64,000 nt of DNA from Mesorhizobium sp. SOD10 (GCA_000824805.1 CCNA01000034.1:186001-250000); one strand, 5' to 3'; shown: positions 1 through 9,805, counted from the first letter of the stretch. Made by a program: numbers and translations. Notes: a model not told the origin generated them from the sequence alone.

Positions 1-486
1 GATCAGCGCCAGAGCGCATTGCGCCAAGGTCTGCAGCGTGACGAAATAGCCACCGATGCGCTCCGCTCGGCGCGAGCGGGCGATCAGCTCCGTCGCGACG
101 GCGACCAGCCCGCCCTCCGCGAGGCCCGCCAGTGCGCGCGCGCCGATCAGCGTATGGGGGCTGCCGGCATAAGCGGTCCAGGTATTGGCGAGCGCCAGCA
201 GCACGAGCAGCGCCGCGCTCTTCCAGCGCATGTTCCTGGCAGGGAGCAGCATCGCCACGACGCCCGACCCGATGGCGATCGCGATCATCTCGGCGGTTGC
301 GACCAGCGCCAGCTCGTCACCGGTGACATGACCTTCGCTGTAGAGCGCACCGAGCAGCACCGGTTGCAAGCCGAGGATCAGCAGGCCGACAGAGCCGATC
401 CAAAGCGCCGAGGCCAGTTGCAGGCCGGTCGGGTTGCCGACAAGCCAATCGCCATTTTCCGCCTGCACGGCTTGCGATGCGGTCAC
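1..486 (-). CDS. MFS transporter, N-terminal part (cut by window edge)
   Basis: This reading frame is open from a GTG at 486 to the left edge, 162 codons with no stop, so only the N-terminal part is visible. A strong ribosome-binding site (AGGGAGGG) precedes the GTG. The protein has alternating hydrophobic segments (roughly residues 25-47, 62-82, 90-107) and a loop reading GARALAGLAEGG, like the conserved membrane segment after the first MFS loop. By family it should be a proton-driven exporter or importer in the inner membrane; the substrate cannot be told. It is divergent from the TetR gene at 606, with a palindromic operator between them, so an efflux pump under TetR repression is a reasonable inference. 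Confidence 0.75.
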   Translation of the reverse strand, partial: MTASQAVQAENGDWLVGNPTGLQLASALWIGSVGLLILGLQPVLLGALYSEGHVTGDELALVATAEMIAIAIGSGVVAMLLPARNMRWKSAALLVLLALANTWTAYAGSPHTLIGARALAGLAEGGLVAVATELIARSRRAERIGGYFVTLQTLAQCALALI

Positions 487-517
487 GAGGCGCCCTCCCT
501 TGCAGCCCGGCCAGAAA

Positions 518-534
518 GCTGACAAGTTGTCAGC
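518..534. promoter_or_regulatory. Perfect 17-bp inverted repeat, probable TetR operator
   Basis: GCTGACAA and TTGTCAGC form a perfect 8-bp inverted repeat around a single central G. It lies between the divergent MFS gene (start 486) and TetR gene (start 606), where a TetR dimer would repress both. The sequence shows the symmetry directly; its role is inferred. Confidence 0.65.
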
Positions 535-605
535 ATTTGGCGAAACTGATGCTTGATCATATTTTTTGTCAACCGCGAATTCGCACTCTCGTGAGAGATT
601 GGCGC

Positions 606-1232
606 ATGACGCAGACCAGGCGAACGGCGACCGAACCGCGGCGCAGGCCCAAGCAGGAGCGCAGCCGCGAGCGCATCGACGCGATCCTCGCCACGACCAT
701 GCGGCTGATCGGCGAAAAGGGCATCGACGCGGTGACGATGAAGGAGGTGGGCGCGCTGGCCGGCGGTCCGATCGCCACCGTCTATCATTATTTCCCGAGC
801 AAGTCGGCGATCCTGGCGATGCTCTACGAACGCTTTTCCGAGGAAAGCCGTGCAAGGTTCGGCGCGATCATCGCCGGGATAGGCGGGCTGGACGACGTGA
901 CCGCTGCGGCCGATCGCCTGCTCGACGATTACTATGAGCGCGTCGCTGCGGACCCGGCCATCCAGGACCTGCAGAACGCCATCCAGGCCGACAAGGCGCT
1001 GCAGCATCTCGACATCGCCGAAACACGGCAGCAGGCCAAGATGTTCTGCGACCACGTCGGGCCGATGCTCAAGTCCGAGCAGCGCGAGGCGTTCGAGCGC
1101 GTGGTGTTCCTGATCTTCCAGCTCGCCGGCGGCGTCGTGCGGCTGGCGCTGACGCAAGATAAAGAAGAAGGTCGGCGGACGATCGACGACTACCGCTCGA
1201 TCATCCACGCGCAGCTGCGGCTGTTTCTCTGA
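606..1232 (+). CDS. TetR/AcrR family transcriptional regulator
   Basis: A 208-residue protein with an N-terminal TetR helix-turn-helix. Residues about 20-65 include the pattern IGEKGIDAVTMKEVGALAGG followed by TVYHYFPSKS, the classic recognition-helix signature. The C-terminal half is the variable ligand-binding and dimer domain. The frame is open further upstream to 477, but the ATG at 606 gives the usual short basic N-terminus and leaves room for the operator at 518-534. It is divergent from the MFS gene and most likely represses it and itself. The ligand is unknown. Confidence 0.85.
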   Translation: MTQTRRTATEPRRRPKQERSRERIDAILATTMRLIGEKGIDAVTMKEVGALAGGPIATVYHYFPSKSAILAMLYERFSEESRARFGAIIAGIGGLDDVTAAADRLLDDYYERVAADPAIQDLQNAIQADKALQHLDIAETRQQAKMFCDHVGPMLKSEQREAFERVVFLIFQLAGGVVRLALTQDKEEGRRTIDDYRSIIHAQLRLFL

Positions 1233-1238
1233 GCGTGA

Positions 1239-2135
1239 TCAGGAATCCAGCTTCGGCCCGAGAATCTCCACCAGCCAATCCACAAACACCCTCACCCTTG
1301 GCGAAAGCTGGCGGCTCGGCGGATAAAGCACCGAGATCGGAGTCGGAGTCGGCGGATGGTCCGGCAGCACCTCGACCAGCCGGCCGGCTTCGATGTCGTC
1401 GGCGTAGCGGAGCTTTGGCGCCTGGAACAGCCCGAAGCCCAGCCGAACCAGCGCGGCACTTGTGTCTGAATTGGCGACAGTGACTCGAGACGGCAGGACC
1501 ACTTCACGAACCTTGCCGTCGACGGTGAATTCCAGCGGCATCACCTGCCTCGTGCGCGACGACAGGAAGCCGATCATCATGTGACCGGCAAGATCATCCA
1601 ACGTGCGCGGTACACCGTGGCGTTCGAGATAGTCGGGACTCGCGACTGTGATCTCGCGCGCGATGCCGAGACGCCGCACGATCAGGTCGCTGTCGGGAAG
1701 CACGCCCGCCCGGATCACGCAGTCGACGCCTTCGCGCACCAGATCGACAAGGCGGTCCCCCTCGCCGATATGTACCGACAGGCCCGGATATCTGGCAAGC
1801 AGCGCCGGCAGTTCCGGCAAGAGGAATGTGCGCGCCATATGGCCATTGACGTCGACACTGAGTCGTCCGTGCACCTCGTGGGCGCCGAAACCGCCTTCGG
1901 CATCCTCGATGTCGGCGAGGATGGCGATGCAGCGCTGGTAATAGGCTTCGCCGTCGAGCGTCGTCGTCACGTGCCGCGTGGTGCGCCTCAGCAGTTGCAC
2001 ACCGAGCCGCTCTTCGAGCTGCTTGATCGCGGCGGTGGCGCTGGAGCGCGGCAGGCCAAGATCGGCGGCGGCCGCGGTGAAGCTGCGCCGCTCCACGACG
2101 CGGGTGAATAACCGCATGGTGTCGAACCGGTCCAT
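1239..2135 (-). CDS. LysR family transcriptional regulator
   Basis: A 298-residue LysR-type regulator. Its N-terminus (MDRFDTMRLFTRVVERRSFT) leads into a winged helix-turn-helix with GLPRSSATAAIKQLEERLGV, followed by the periplasmic-binding-protein-like effector domain. The start is set at the Met beginning MDRFD, because an upstream extension of 12 residues does not look like a LysR N-terminus. It is convergent with the TetR gene (six bases between the stops) and divergent from the SDR gene at 2242. LysR proteins usually control the divergent neighbour, so it is the likely activator or repressor of that SDR. Confidence 0.88.
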   Translation of the reverse strand: MDRFDTMRLFTRVVERRSFTAAAADLGLPRSSATAAIKQLEERLGVQLLRRTTRHVTTTLDGEAYYQRCIAILADIEDAEGGFGAHEVHGRLSVDVNGHMARTFLLPELPALLARYPGLSVHIGEGDRLVDLVREGVDCVIRAGVLPDSDLIVRRLGIAREITVASPDYLERHGVPRTLDDLAGHMMIGFLSSRTRQVMPLEFTVDGKVREVVLPSRVTVANSDTSAALVRLGFGLFQAPKLRYADDIEAGRLVEVLPDHPPTPTPISVLYPPSRQLSPRVRVFVDWLVEILGPKLDS

Positions 2136-2241
2136 CGCTGATTGTTCGCACAGACTGAATAGTGTTGGCAATCCATGGCCGATTATTTCGGTCGATCAGG
2201 CGAGTATATGCATCTCCATCCGCACAGAAGGAGATTTCGCC

Positions 2242-3003
2242 ATGACCACCCGCCCCATCGCCCTCATCACCGGCGGCAGCCGCGGCCTCGGCCGCAATAC
2301 CGCGCTCCATCTCGCCCGCAGAGGCGTCGACGTCATCCTCACCTATCGCTCGCGCGCCGACGAGGCGAAGGCAGCCGTCGCAGAGGTCGAAGCGGCCGGC
2401 GGCCGCGCCGCCGCGATCGAGCTCGACACCGGCGCCATCGCCACCTTTCCCGCTTTCGTCGCGGCGTTGAAGAAGACGCTCAGGGAGACCTGGCAGCGCG
2501 ATCACTTCGATTATCTCGTCAACAATGCCGGCACCGGGCTGCGCAAGCCGATCGCCGACACGACGGAAGAGGAATTCGACACGCTGATGAACATCCATCT
2601 CAAGGGCGTGTTCTTCCTCACCCAGGCGCTGCTGCCGCTGATCAACGACGGCGGCCGCATCATCAACGTGTCGAGCGGGCTGGCGCGCTTCTCGGTGCCG
2701 GGCTCGTCCGCCTATGCGATGATGAAGGGCGGCGTCGAGGTGTTCACGCGCTATCTCGCCAAGGAGCTTGCCGGCCGCCGCATCACCGCCAACACCGTGG
2801 CGCCCGGCGCGATCGCCACCGACTTCAACGGCGGCCATGTGCGCGACGACGCCGAGATCAACCGCGTCGTGGCAGGGATGACCGCGCTTGGCCGCGCCGG
2901 CGTCGCCGACGATATCGGGCCGATGATCGCCTCGCTGCTCTCCGACGACAATCGCTGGGTCAACGCCCAGCGCATTGAAGTATCTGGCGGCATGAATATC
3001 TAG
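2242..3003 (+). CDS. SDR family oxidoreductase
   Basis: A 253-residue classical short-chain dehydrogenase/reductase. It carries the NAD(P)-binding motif ITGGSRGLG near residue 10, NNAG near residue 96, a Ser of the catalytic triad (NVSSG) near 145 and YAMMK near 158, so the active site is complete. A good Shine-Dalgarno (AGAAGGAG) precedes the ATG at 2242, although the frame stays open upstream to 1978. The substrate cannot be named. The divergent LysR gene is the likely regulator. The stop codon overlaps the stop region of the convergent gene at 3000. Confidence 0.88.
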   Translation: MTTRPIALITGGSRGLGRNTALHLARRGVDVILTYRSRADEAKAAVAEVEAAGGRAAAIELDTGAIATFPAFVAALKKTLRETWQRDHFDYLVNNAGTGLRKPIADTTEEEFDTLMNIHLKGVFFLTQALLPLINDGGRIINVSSGLARFSVPGSSAYAMMKGGVEVFTRYLAKELAGRRITANTVAPGAIATDFNGGHVRDDAEINRVVAGMTALGRAGVADDIGPMIASLLSDDNRWVNAQRIEVSGGMNI

Positions 3004-3851
3004 GCGACCTGCCGGATCAGTCCTTCGAAGCCGTCGGCGAGATTGGCATTGCCGGCGGCGATGAAGCTCGAAAGGTTCCTGGCTCGCCCGGGGGTCTTGT
3101 TGGCATCGAGCAGCAGCGCCCTGCCCTCATGCATGACGAAATCGAATTTCCCGTAATCGAAGCCGAGCTTGCGGCGCAGCGCACGCAGTTCATCGGGCAC
3201 GGAGACCGGCTCACGGCGAATGGTGTCCTCGCCCTTGACGAATTTCTGCGGCGAGACATGGCGCGTGCAGCGCTCGCGCTCGCCACAGAAAAACCAGAAG
3301 CGCGCGGCGAACCCGTCCGGATCCGGTTCGGGAACGAATTTCTCCACCACGATATCCTCACGATCGAAGACCGCGGGCGGAACGTCGGCTAGCGAAGCAT
3401 AGACCTGGTAGCGCTCGAACGGCACCGCATCCGGAAACGGCTCGGGCTTGCCGGCGCGGCGCGACTGCCGGTTCAACTGCTTTTCCGGCGCGCCCCAATG
3501 GTTGAGGTTGCTCTTGACGACGACCTCGCCCTTCCAGGCGTCATCGCGCCCGATCAGAGCGGTACTGACGCGGCGCTTGGTGATGTCGGCGGCGCCGATA
3601 TTGAGGCAAAACGGGAAAAGCCGCGCGTATTCGACATACTCCGCGGGCGTCACGGTCGCGTCGACATGCAGCACCGCGATATCCGCCTCCGGCGTTGCCG
3701 AGGTGCCGCTCAGAACGCGAACCGAATGGCCACGCCGTTTCAGCTCCTCCAACAGATCGAACAGCATGAAACGGCTATCTCGCCGCAGCAGCCATCCGCT
3801 GCGGACTTGGAAGCGGTCGTGTTCATGCGTGATGACTGCGATACGTGCCAT
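3000..3851 (-). CDS. ATP-grasp-like protein of unknown function
   Basis: A 283-residue cytoplasmic protein. The C-terminal half resembles ATP-grasp enzymes: a basic nucleotide-binding region (WKGEVVVKSNLNHWG, about residues 107-121), an acidic segment DIVVEKFVPE, and a late metal-binding-like motif FDFVMHEGRALLLDANKTPG near residue 235-255. ATP-grasp enzymes usually ligate a carboxylate to an amine or thiol. The substrate is unknown and there is no pathway partner next door except the divergent methyltransferase-like gene at 3929. The start at 3851 is the first Met and fits a short MARIAVITHE beta-strand. Function is inferred from motif pattern only. Confidence 0.7.
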   Translation of the reverse strand: MARIAVITHEHDRFQVRSGWLLRRDSRFMLFDLLEELKRRGHSVRVLSGTSATPEADIAVLHVDATVTPAEYVEYARLFPFCLNIGAADITKRRVSTALIGRDDAWKGEVVVKSNLNHWGAPEKQLNRQSRRAGKPEPFPDAVPFERYQVYASLADVPPAVFDREDIVVEKFVPEPDPDGFAARFWFFCGERERCTRHVSPQKFVKGEDTIRREPVSVPDELRALRRKLGFDYGKFDFVMHEGRALLLDANKTPGRARNLSSFIAAGNANLADGFEGLIRQVA

Positions 3852-3928
3852 TTGTGTTCCATGCTTGGCTTATTCAGCGTCCTCGATTATGCGTTCGAAT
3901 CCAATGCGCTACCAGGGTCGGGGTTTGT

Positions 3929-4735
3929 ATGACAGAGCATTGGAACGCAATTCGCAGGCATTGGCAGTTGCTCGGGCCGCCGCTGCGGCCGCCGCCGGAA
4001 GTTGTCGAGGCTTACGATCGTGAGCTCGGGCTTGCTCGATCGCATATCGTCATGTTCGGCGTGACACCGGAACTTGCCGGTCTCGGCGCGAGCATGACGG
4101 CGGTGGACGAATCCAGCGACATGATCGCGGGCATCTGGCCGGGCGACACGGATTTGCGCAAGGCGGTGCGCGGCGACTGGTTCGATCCGCCGATGCCTGA
4201 CGCAAGCGTCGATGCGCTGATCGGCGACGGATGCCTTACGGTCATCGGCGGCGCCGATGCGAGGCAAGCGCTGTTTTCAGCCGTCGCACGCGTGCTGAAA
4301 GCCGGCGGCCGCGCCGGCATCAGGCTCTATGCCTGCCCCGAAACACGCGACGATCCGCGGGAAGTGCGCGACCTGGCCTTGGCCGGCGGCGTCTCGACCT
4401 TCCACGACCTCAAATGGCGGGTGGCCATGACTGCGATTGCCGGCGGGCCTGATTACACGATACCGGTTACAGGCATCCTCGAACAATTCGACAGGATGTT
4501 TCCCGACCGCGAGGAGCTATCGGCTCGAACAGGATGGGAACTGCCGGTCATCGGAACCATCGACGTCTACCGGAACTCTTCCGTCGTCTACAGTTTTGCG
4601 CCGGCGGCATCACTCATCGAGGAAGCCCGGACCTTCTTCGATGATGTCCGGCTGGCTTCAACCGGCACATACGGGCTCGCCGAACGCTGCCCGCTGCTGG
4701 TGCTGCGCTCGCCCAAGGCCCAAATAACGGGCTGA
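3929..4735 (+). CDS. Class I SAM-dependent methyltransferase-like protein
   Basis: A 268-residue protein whose order of elements matches a Rossmann methyltransferase: a nucleotide-binding strand IVMFGVTPELAGLG near residue 40, an acidic turn TAVDESSDM, the strand DALIGDGCLTVIGG and the post-motif helix/strand VLKAGGRAGIRLY. The glycine-rich motif I is weaker than usual (no GxGxG), so catalytic activity is not certain. The ATG at 3929 was chosen over the open frame from 3845, because that extension overlaps the divergent gene's upstream region. The substrate is unknown. It is divergent from the ATP-grasp-like gene with a 77-bp shared promoter region, suggesting the two may act together. Confidence 0.65.
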   Translation: MTEHWNAIRRHWQLLGPPLRPPPEVVEAYDRELGLARSHIVMFGVTPELAGLGASMTAVDESSDMIAGIWPGDTDLRKAVRGDWFDPPMPDASVDALIGDGCLTVIGGADARQALFSAVARVLKAGGRAGIRLYACPETRDDPREVRDLALAGGVSTFHDLKWRVAMTAIAGGPDYTIPVTGILEQFDRMFPDREELSARTGWELPVIGTIDVYRNSSVVYSFAPAASLIEEARTFFDDVRLASTGTYGLAERCPLLVLRSPKAQITG

Positions 4736-4824
4736 TTGCTCGTTCAAGCTTTGCGGCGGCCATAGCATTTTCGCCCAGGGTTCCACCCGAGAACAATTTC
4801 GCGCCGCCAGGCCCTTGCGCGCGC

Positions 4825-4853
4825 CTTGACTCTCTCACCTAGCCAGCTTATTT
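4825..4853 (+). promoter_or_regulatory. groESL sigma-70-type promoter
   Basis: CTTGAC at 4825-4830 and TTATTT at 4848-4853 are separated by 17 bp, matching the alphaproteobacterial housekeeping promoter pattern. The predicted start site falls just ahead of the CIRCE element, as in other CIRCE-controlled groESL operons. Confidence 0.7.
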
Positions 4854-4863
4854 CAGCGCCACG

Positions 4864-4890
4864 TTAGCACTCGCCTCTAGTGAGTGCTAA
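4864..4890. promoter_or_regulatory. CIRCE operator (HrcA binding site)
   Basis: TTAGCACTC, nine bases, then GAGTGCTAA: the exact consensus CIRCE inverted repeat. HrcA represses groESL here at normal temperature and the repression is relieved by heat or unfolded protein. It lies between the promoter and groES. Confidence 0.97.
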
Positions 4891-4955
4891 CTGATGTCCG
4901 GCGGCCTCGCCGGATGGAGGAACAGTTCTCACCGTTCTCATTCGAGGAAGACAAC

Positions 4956-5252
4956 ATGGCAAAGTCCAAGTTCCGCCCGCTTCATGACCGCGTGGTCGTT
5001 CGCCGGGTCGAATCCGAATCCAAGACCGCCGGCGGGATCATCATCCCGGATACGGCGAAGGAGAAGCCGCAGGAAGGCGAGATCATCGCCGTCGGCTCGG
5101 GCGCTCGCGACGAAAGCGGCAAGCTCGTCCCGCTGGACGTCAAGGCCGGCGACCGCATCCTGTTCGGCAAGTGGTCTGGCACTGAAGTCAAGCTCAATGG
5201 CGAAGACCTTCTGATCATGAAGGAATCCGACATCATGGGCATCATCGGCTGA
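4956..5252 (+). CDS. groES: Co-chaperonin GroES (Cpn10)
   Basis: A 98-residue protein of normal family length that caps the GroEL cavity. It begins MAKSKFRPLHDRVVVRR and contains the Cpn10 signature with GGIIIPDTAKEKPQ, which is the start of the mobile loop that docks GroEL. It ends with the typical LLIMKESDIMGII strand. The ATG at 4956 is preceded by CGAGGAAG. The frame is open upstream to 4884, but that would start inside the CIRCE element. It is the first gene of the groESL operon, 62 bases before groEL, and is controlled by HrcA through CIRCE. Confidence 0.98.
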   Translation: MAKSKFRPLHDRVVVRRVESESKTAGGIIIPDTAKEKPQEGEIIAVGSGARDESGKLVPLDVKAGDRILFGKWSGTEVKLNGEDLLIMKESDIMGIIG

Positions 5253-5314
5253 ATATCGGTCTCTCCATCAATTGAATTTTCGGGCTCTTCCCGAGCCTCT
5301 GTCAGGAGCTAACA

Positions 5315-6967
<1,653 letters not shown>

Positions 6968-7001
6968 GAAGTCCATAAAGCACGCCCATCAACTAACATT
7001 G

Positions 7002-7025
7002 CTCAAGCCCGCAAGCGGGCTTGAG
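7002..7025 (+). terminator. Perfect hairpin after groEL, no T-tract
   Basis: CTCAAGCCCGC and GCGGGCTTGAG form a perfect 11-bp inverted repeat with almost no spacer. No T-run follows, so it may protect the mRNA 3' end or be a weak first terminator ahead of the stronger one at 7071. Confidence 0.5.
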
Positions 7026-7026
7026 T

Positions 7027-7044
7027 GGCGGCATGGACTTCTAA
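7027..7044 (+). repeat. Second copy of the groEL 3' end
   Basis: The 18 bases GGCGGCATGGACTTCTAA ending groEL (6950-6967), stop codon included, recur exactly at 7027-7044 after a hairpin. The following bases (AAGGTCC against GAAGTCC) are also similar. This looks like a remnant of a short duplication or of recombination with another groEL copy. Confidence 0.85.
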
Positions 7045-7070
7045 AAGGTCCGGACCCATCACTGATACGG

Positions 7071-7100
7071 AAAGGGCGCCGAAAGGCGCCCTTTTTGTTT
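7071..7100 (+). terminator. Rho-independent terminator of groESL
   Basis: AAAGGGCGCC, loop GAAA, GGCGCCCTTT, then TTGTTT. A 10-bp GC-rich stem with a stable GNRA tetraloop and U-tract; it ends the groESL transcript before the convergent TetR gene. Confidence 0.92.
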
Positions 7101-7118
7101 AGCATTTGAGAACCGGCG

Positions 7119-7727
7119 CTATGCGGCGCTCTCCGCTCGCTGCGCCACCTTGCCGGCGAGCACGGCCTGCTCGACAAGCGCCGCCACCTCATCGGCGACA
7201 ACGCTGACCGGGGCACGGTCGCGAGTGGCGCGGGCGATCACCATCAGGCCTTCGAGCGAGGATTCGACCAGCAGCGCCAGCGCCTGCGCGCGCCGCTCCG
7301 GCACCCCTGCCCTGACGAATGCCTGGCGCAGCAGTCCGATCCACTGCTCGAAGGCCGAGCGGCAGATTTCAGTCAGGTCAGGCACATCGTTGGGCCCATC
7401 GAGCACGACCGGCGCGACCGGGCAGCCGAGCGAGAACTCGTTCTCCTCCAGCATTCGTGCGACCGACTGGTAGATGTGGTGGACGGCGACGGCGGGATCG
7501 CTTTCCTCCGACAGCGCCGCACCCAGCCGCTGGGTCACATCGGCCACGCTGGCGCGCGTCACCTCGATGACAAGCTGATCCTTGCCACCCGGGAAATGGA
7601 AATAAAGCGAGCCGCGCGGCGCGCCGCTGGCGCTCAAAATGTCGTTCAGCGACGTGCCGTGATAGCCGCGCTGCCGGATGAGCAGCGCCGTCGCCTCGAT
7701 CATGCGGGTCCGTGTGTCAGTCGCCAC
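7119..7727 (-). CDS. TetR family regulator (LmrA/YxaF type)
   Basis: A 202-residue TetR protein. The HTH lies at residues about 8-55 (LLIRQRGYHGTSLNDILSAS, then GSLYFHFPGGKDQL). The pattern with Phe in SLYFHFPGGK and a C-terminal domain containing GCPVAPVVLDG is typical of the LmrA/YxaF subgroup, which often controls detoxification genes. It is divergent from the dehydrogenase at 7840. Two direct repeats of the type bound by this subgroup (7791-7825) lie in the shared region, so it most likely represses the 7840-9727 cluster. Confidence 0.88.
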   Translation of the reverse strand: MATDTRTRMIEATALLIRQRGYHGTSLNDILSASGAPRGSLYFHFPGGKDQLVIEVTRASVADVTQRLGAALSEESDPAVAVHHIYQSVARMLEENEFSLGCPVAPVVLDGPNDVPDLTEICRSAFEQWIGLLRQAFVRAGVPERRAQALALLVESSLEGLMVIARATRDRAPVSVVADEVAALVEQAVLAGKVAQRAESAA

Positions 7728-7790
7728 CTTGACCTCTCAATGTCAACCTCTGTCAGGAGCGCGCATTATAGGGCTTGCCCATAATATGAC

Positions 7791-7825
7791 AATCGGTCTA
7801 CATAATATGTAAATCGGTCTACATA
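7791..7825. promoter_or_regulatory. Twin AATCGGTCTACATA repeats, TetR operator
   Basis: The 14-mer AATCGGTCTACATA occurs at 7791-7804 and again at 7812-7825, with starts 21 bp apart (two helical turns). Between them ACATAATATGT forms a small inverted repeat. The position between the TetR gene and the dehydrogenase gene makes it the probable operator for both. Confidence 0.7.
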
Positions 7826-7839
7826 TTTCGGAGGCAGTG

Positions 7840-8850
7840 ATGCGGACTTATTGGCTCGAGGAATTCGGTGACATCGAGAAGCTGGCGGTGCGCGAGGTAT
7901 CAATGCCCGAGCCAGGGGCGAACCAGATCCTGGTGCGCGTGCGCGCCACCTCGCTCAACCGCCGCGACACGATGATCCTCAACGGCACCTATCCGCTCAC
8001 GCCACGCGTCGGCATCGTGCCGCTGAGCGACGGCGCCGGCGAAGTGGTGGCCGTCGGCGACGGTGTCAGGCGCTTTGCCGTCGGCGACCGCGTGACCGGC
8101 AGCTATTTCGCACGCTGGATCGACGGCCGCATGCATCCGGGCATCGTCGATCAACTCGGCTGCACGCTGGACGGCATGCTTGGCGAATATGCGCTTCTCG
8201 ATGAGCAATGGGCGGTGCGACTGCCCGACCATCTCTCATGGCAGGAGGCGGCGACCTTCACCTGCGCCGGGCTGACCGCCTGGAGCGCGCTGACTGGAGC
8301 CGAGGTTCCGAAGCCAGGACAATGGGTTCTGGTGATCGGCTCAGGCGGCGTCGCGCTGTTTGCCTTGCAGTTCGCCAAGCTCATGGGCTGCCGCGTGGCG
8401 GCCGTCACCTCGCGCGCCGAAAAGGCCGACAGGCTGCTCGCGCTCGGCGCCGACCTCGTCATCGCTTCGGTCGAAACACCGGAATGGGGCATGAAATTGC
8501 GCGAGGCGACCGGCGGCATCGACTTGGTCGTCGAGACCGGCGGTCCGGCGACCTTTCGGCAGTCGCTGATCGCGAGCACGCTTTACGGACGCATCGTGCT
8601 GCTCACCGTGCAGGACAAGAGCGGCAAGTCGGTCGAGATTCCGGGCGCCGTCTACCAGCGCAGCCTCGTCACCATCGGCCGCCTGTTCGTCGGCAGCCGC
8701 AACGGGCTGGAGGCAATGCTTGCCGCCGTCGCCACGCACCGGCTGAAGCCCATCGTCGACAAGATCTTCCCCTTCGCCGAGGCGCGCGCAGCCTACCGCC
8801 ATTTCGACCAGGGCGATGTCTTCGGCAAGGTCGTCATCGAGGGCGCCTGA
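7840..8850 (+). CDS. Zinc-independent MDR family NAD(P)-dependent alcohol dehydrogenase/quinone reductase
   Basis: A 336-residue medium-chain dehydrogenase/reductase. The GroES-like N-terminal domain includes VRVRATSLNRRD, where zinc enzymes would have a catalytic Cys. The Rossmann domain has VLVIGSGGVALFALQFAK near residue 165. The structural four-Cys zinc loop is absent, pointing to a zinc-independent reductase of the quinone or enone type. ATG 7840 is used; a GTG immediately before it (7837) is possible. SD GGAGGC precedes. It heads a TetR-controlled stress cluster with OsmC and a SnoaL-like gene downstream. The substrate is probably a reactive carbonyl, an inference from context. Confidence 0.85.
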   Translation: MRTYWLEEFGDIEKLAVREVSMPEPGANQILVRVRATSLNRRDTMILNGTYPLTPRVGIVPLSDGAGEVVAVGDGVRRFAVGDRVTGSYFARWIDGRMHPGIVDQLGCTLDGMLGEYALLDEQWAVRLPDHLSWQEAATFTCAGLTAWSALTGAEVPKPGQWVLVIGSGGVALFALQFAKLMGCRVAAVTSRAEKADRLLALGADLVIASVETPEWGMKLREATGGIDLVVETGGPATFRQSLIASTLYGRIVLLTVQDKSGKSVEIPGAVYQRSLVTIGRLFVGSRNGLEAMLAAVATHRLKPIVDKIFPFAEARAAYRHFDQGDVFGKVVIEGA

Positions 8851-8887
8851 CCATCACACTTTCCCGCAAACAGAGAGGAGATCAGCC

Positions 8888-9323
8888 ATGGCAATCCGTG
8901 AAGCCTCAGCCCAATGGCAGGGCACGCTGAAAGGAAGGATCCGGCCGGCTGCGGCTGGGCAGCGGCGTGTTCGAAGGCGCCTATTCCTTCCCGTCCCGCT
9001 TCGAGAGCGGTCCGGGCACCAATCCGGAAGAACTGATCGCGGCCGCGCATGCCGGCTGCTTCTCAATGGCGCTCACCGCCATACTCGGCGCCGAAGGCCA
9101 TACGGCCGAGAACATCCATACGATCGCCAAGGTGCATCTCGGCGCGACCAAGGCCGGACCGACGCTCACCCGCATCGAGCTCGAAACGGAGGCGCGCGTC
9201 GCCGGTATCTCGACCGAGGATTTCGAGCGGCTGGCGCAGAAGGCTAAGGCGGCCTGCCTCGTCTCGCGGGCGCTGGCCGGCGTCGCGACCATCACGCTCA
9301 AGGCGAGCCTCGCAGCTCAATGA
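8888..9323 (+). pseudogene. OsmC family peroxiredoxin, broken by +1 frameshift
   Basis: The ATG at 8888 opens with MAIREASAQWQGTLK in one frame. The rest of an OsmC protein (GSGVFEGAYSFPSRFESGPG, then AHAGCFSMAL with the peroxidatic Cys, then the second Cys in KAACLVSRAL) continues in the next frame to 9323. Removing one G from GGAAGG at 8933-8937 restores a 144-residue protein of normal OsmC length. OsmC enzymes reduce organic hydroperoxides with two cysteines. Either this is a real loss of function or a sequencing error. A shortened product from the GTG at 8967 would lack the first strands. Confidence 0.85.
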
Positions 9324-9340
9324 AATGCCAGGAGAATCCA

Positions 9341-9727
9341 ATGACCCAGGAATTGATCATCGACATCGCCACGGCCAAGCGCTCCGCCGAGACCGCGGAA
9401 ATCATACGGCGCTACAACGACGTCTTCCAGCGTCACGATCCGTCGGCACTGGACGAGCTGGTGGCGCAGGACTGCGTGATCGAGAACACCACGCCGGCGC
9501 CTGACGGCGCCCGCCGCGTCGGCAAGGCCGCCTGCGTCGAACTGTGGTCGGCGATCGCCACCGGACCCGGAACGCGCTTCGATCTCGAAGAAACATTCAT
9601 CGCCGGAGACCGCGCCACGATCCGGTGGCGCTTCTGGATGTCCGACGGCAATTCGCTGCGCGGCGTCAATCTGATGCGCGTCGCCGATGGCAAAATCGTC
9701 GAGGCGATGGGCTACGTCAAAGGATAG
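9341..9727 (+). CDS. SnoaL-like / NTF2-fold protein
   Basis: A 128-residue protein with the cone-shaped NTF2/SnoaL pattern: an initial helix (AETAEIIRRYNDVFQRHD), ALDELVAQDCVIENTT, then alternating strands ending RVADGKIVEAMGYVKG. Members are small isomerases, hydrolases or binding proteins; no catalytic residue assigns a reaction. It follows the broken OsmC by 17 bases with a good SD (AGGAGA), so it belongs to the TetR-controlled operon starting at 7840. Confidence 0.75.
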   Translation: MTQELIIDIATAKRSAETAEIIRRYNDVFQRHDPSALDELVAQDCVIENTTPAPDGARRVGKAACVELWSAIATGPGTRFDLEETFIAGDRATIRWRFWMSDGNSLRGVNLMRVADGKIVEAMGYVKG

Positions 9728-9805
9728 GACCTGGCGCGGAAGAGCCGCGCCAGGCCCAGCCCGGAATCCGCCCCGCCAGGATTTGGATTCCGGGCAAGTC
9801 GCGGC

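Noticed and set aside
3885..3905. GTTCGAATCC string like a tRNA T-arm
   Set aside because: No matching acceptor, D or anticodon arms surround it; it lies in a promoter region between divergent genes.
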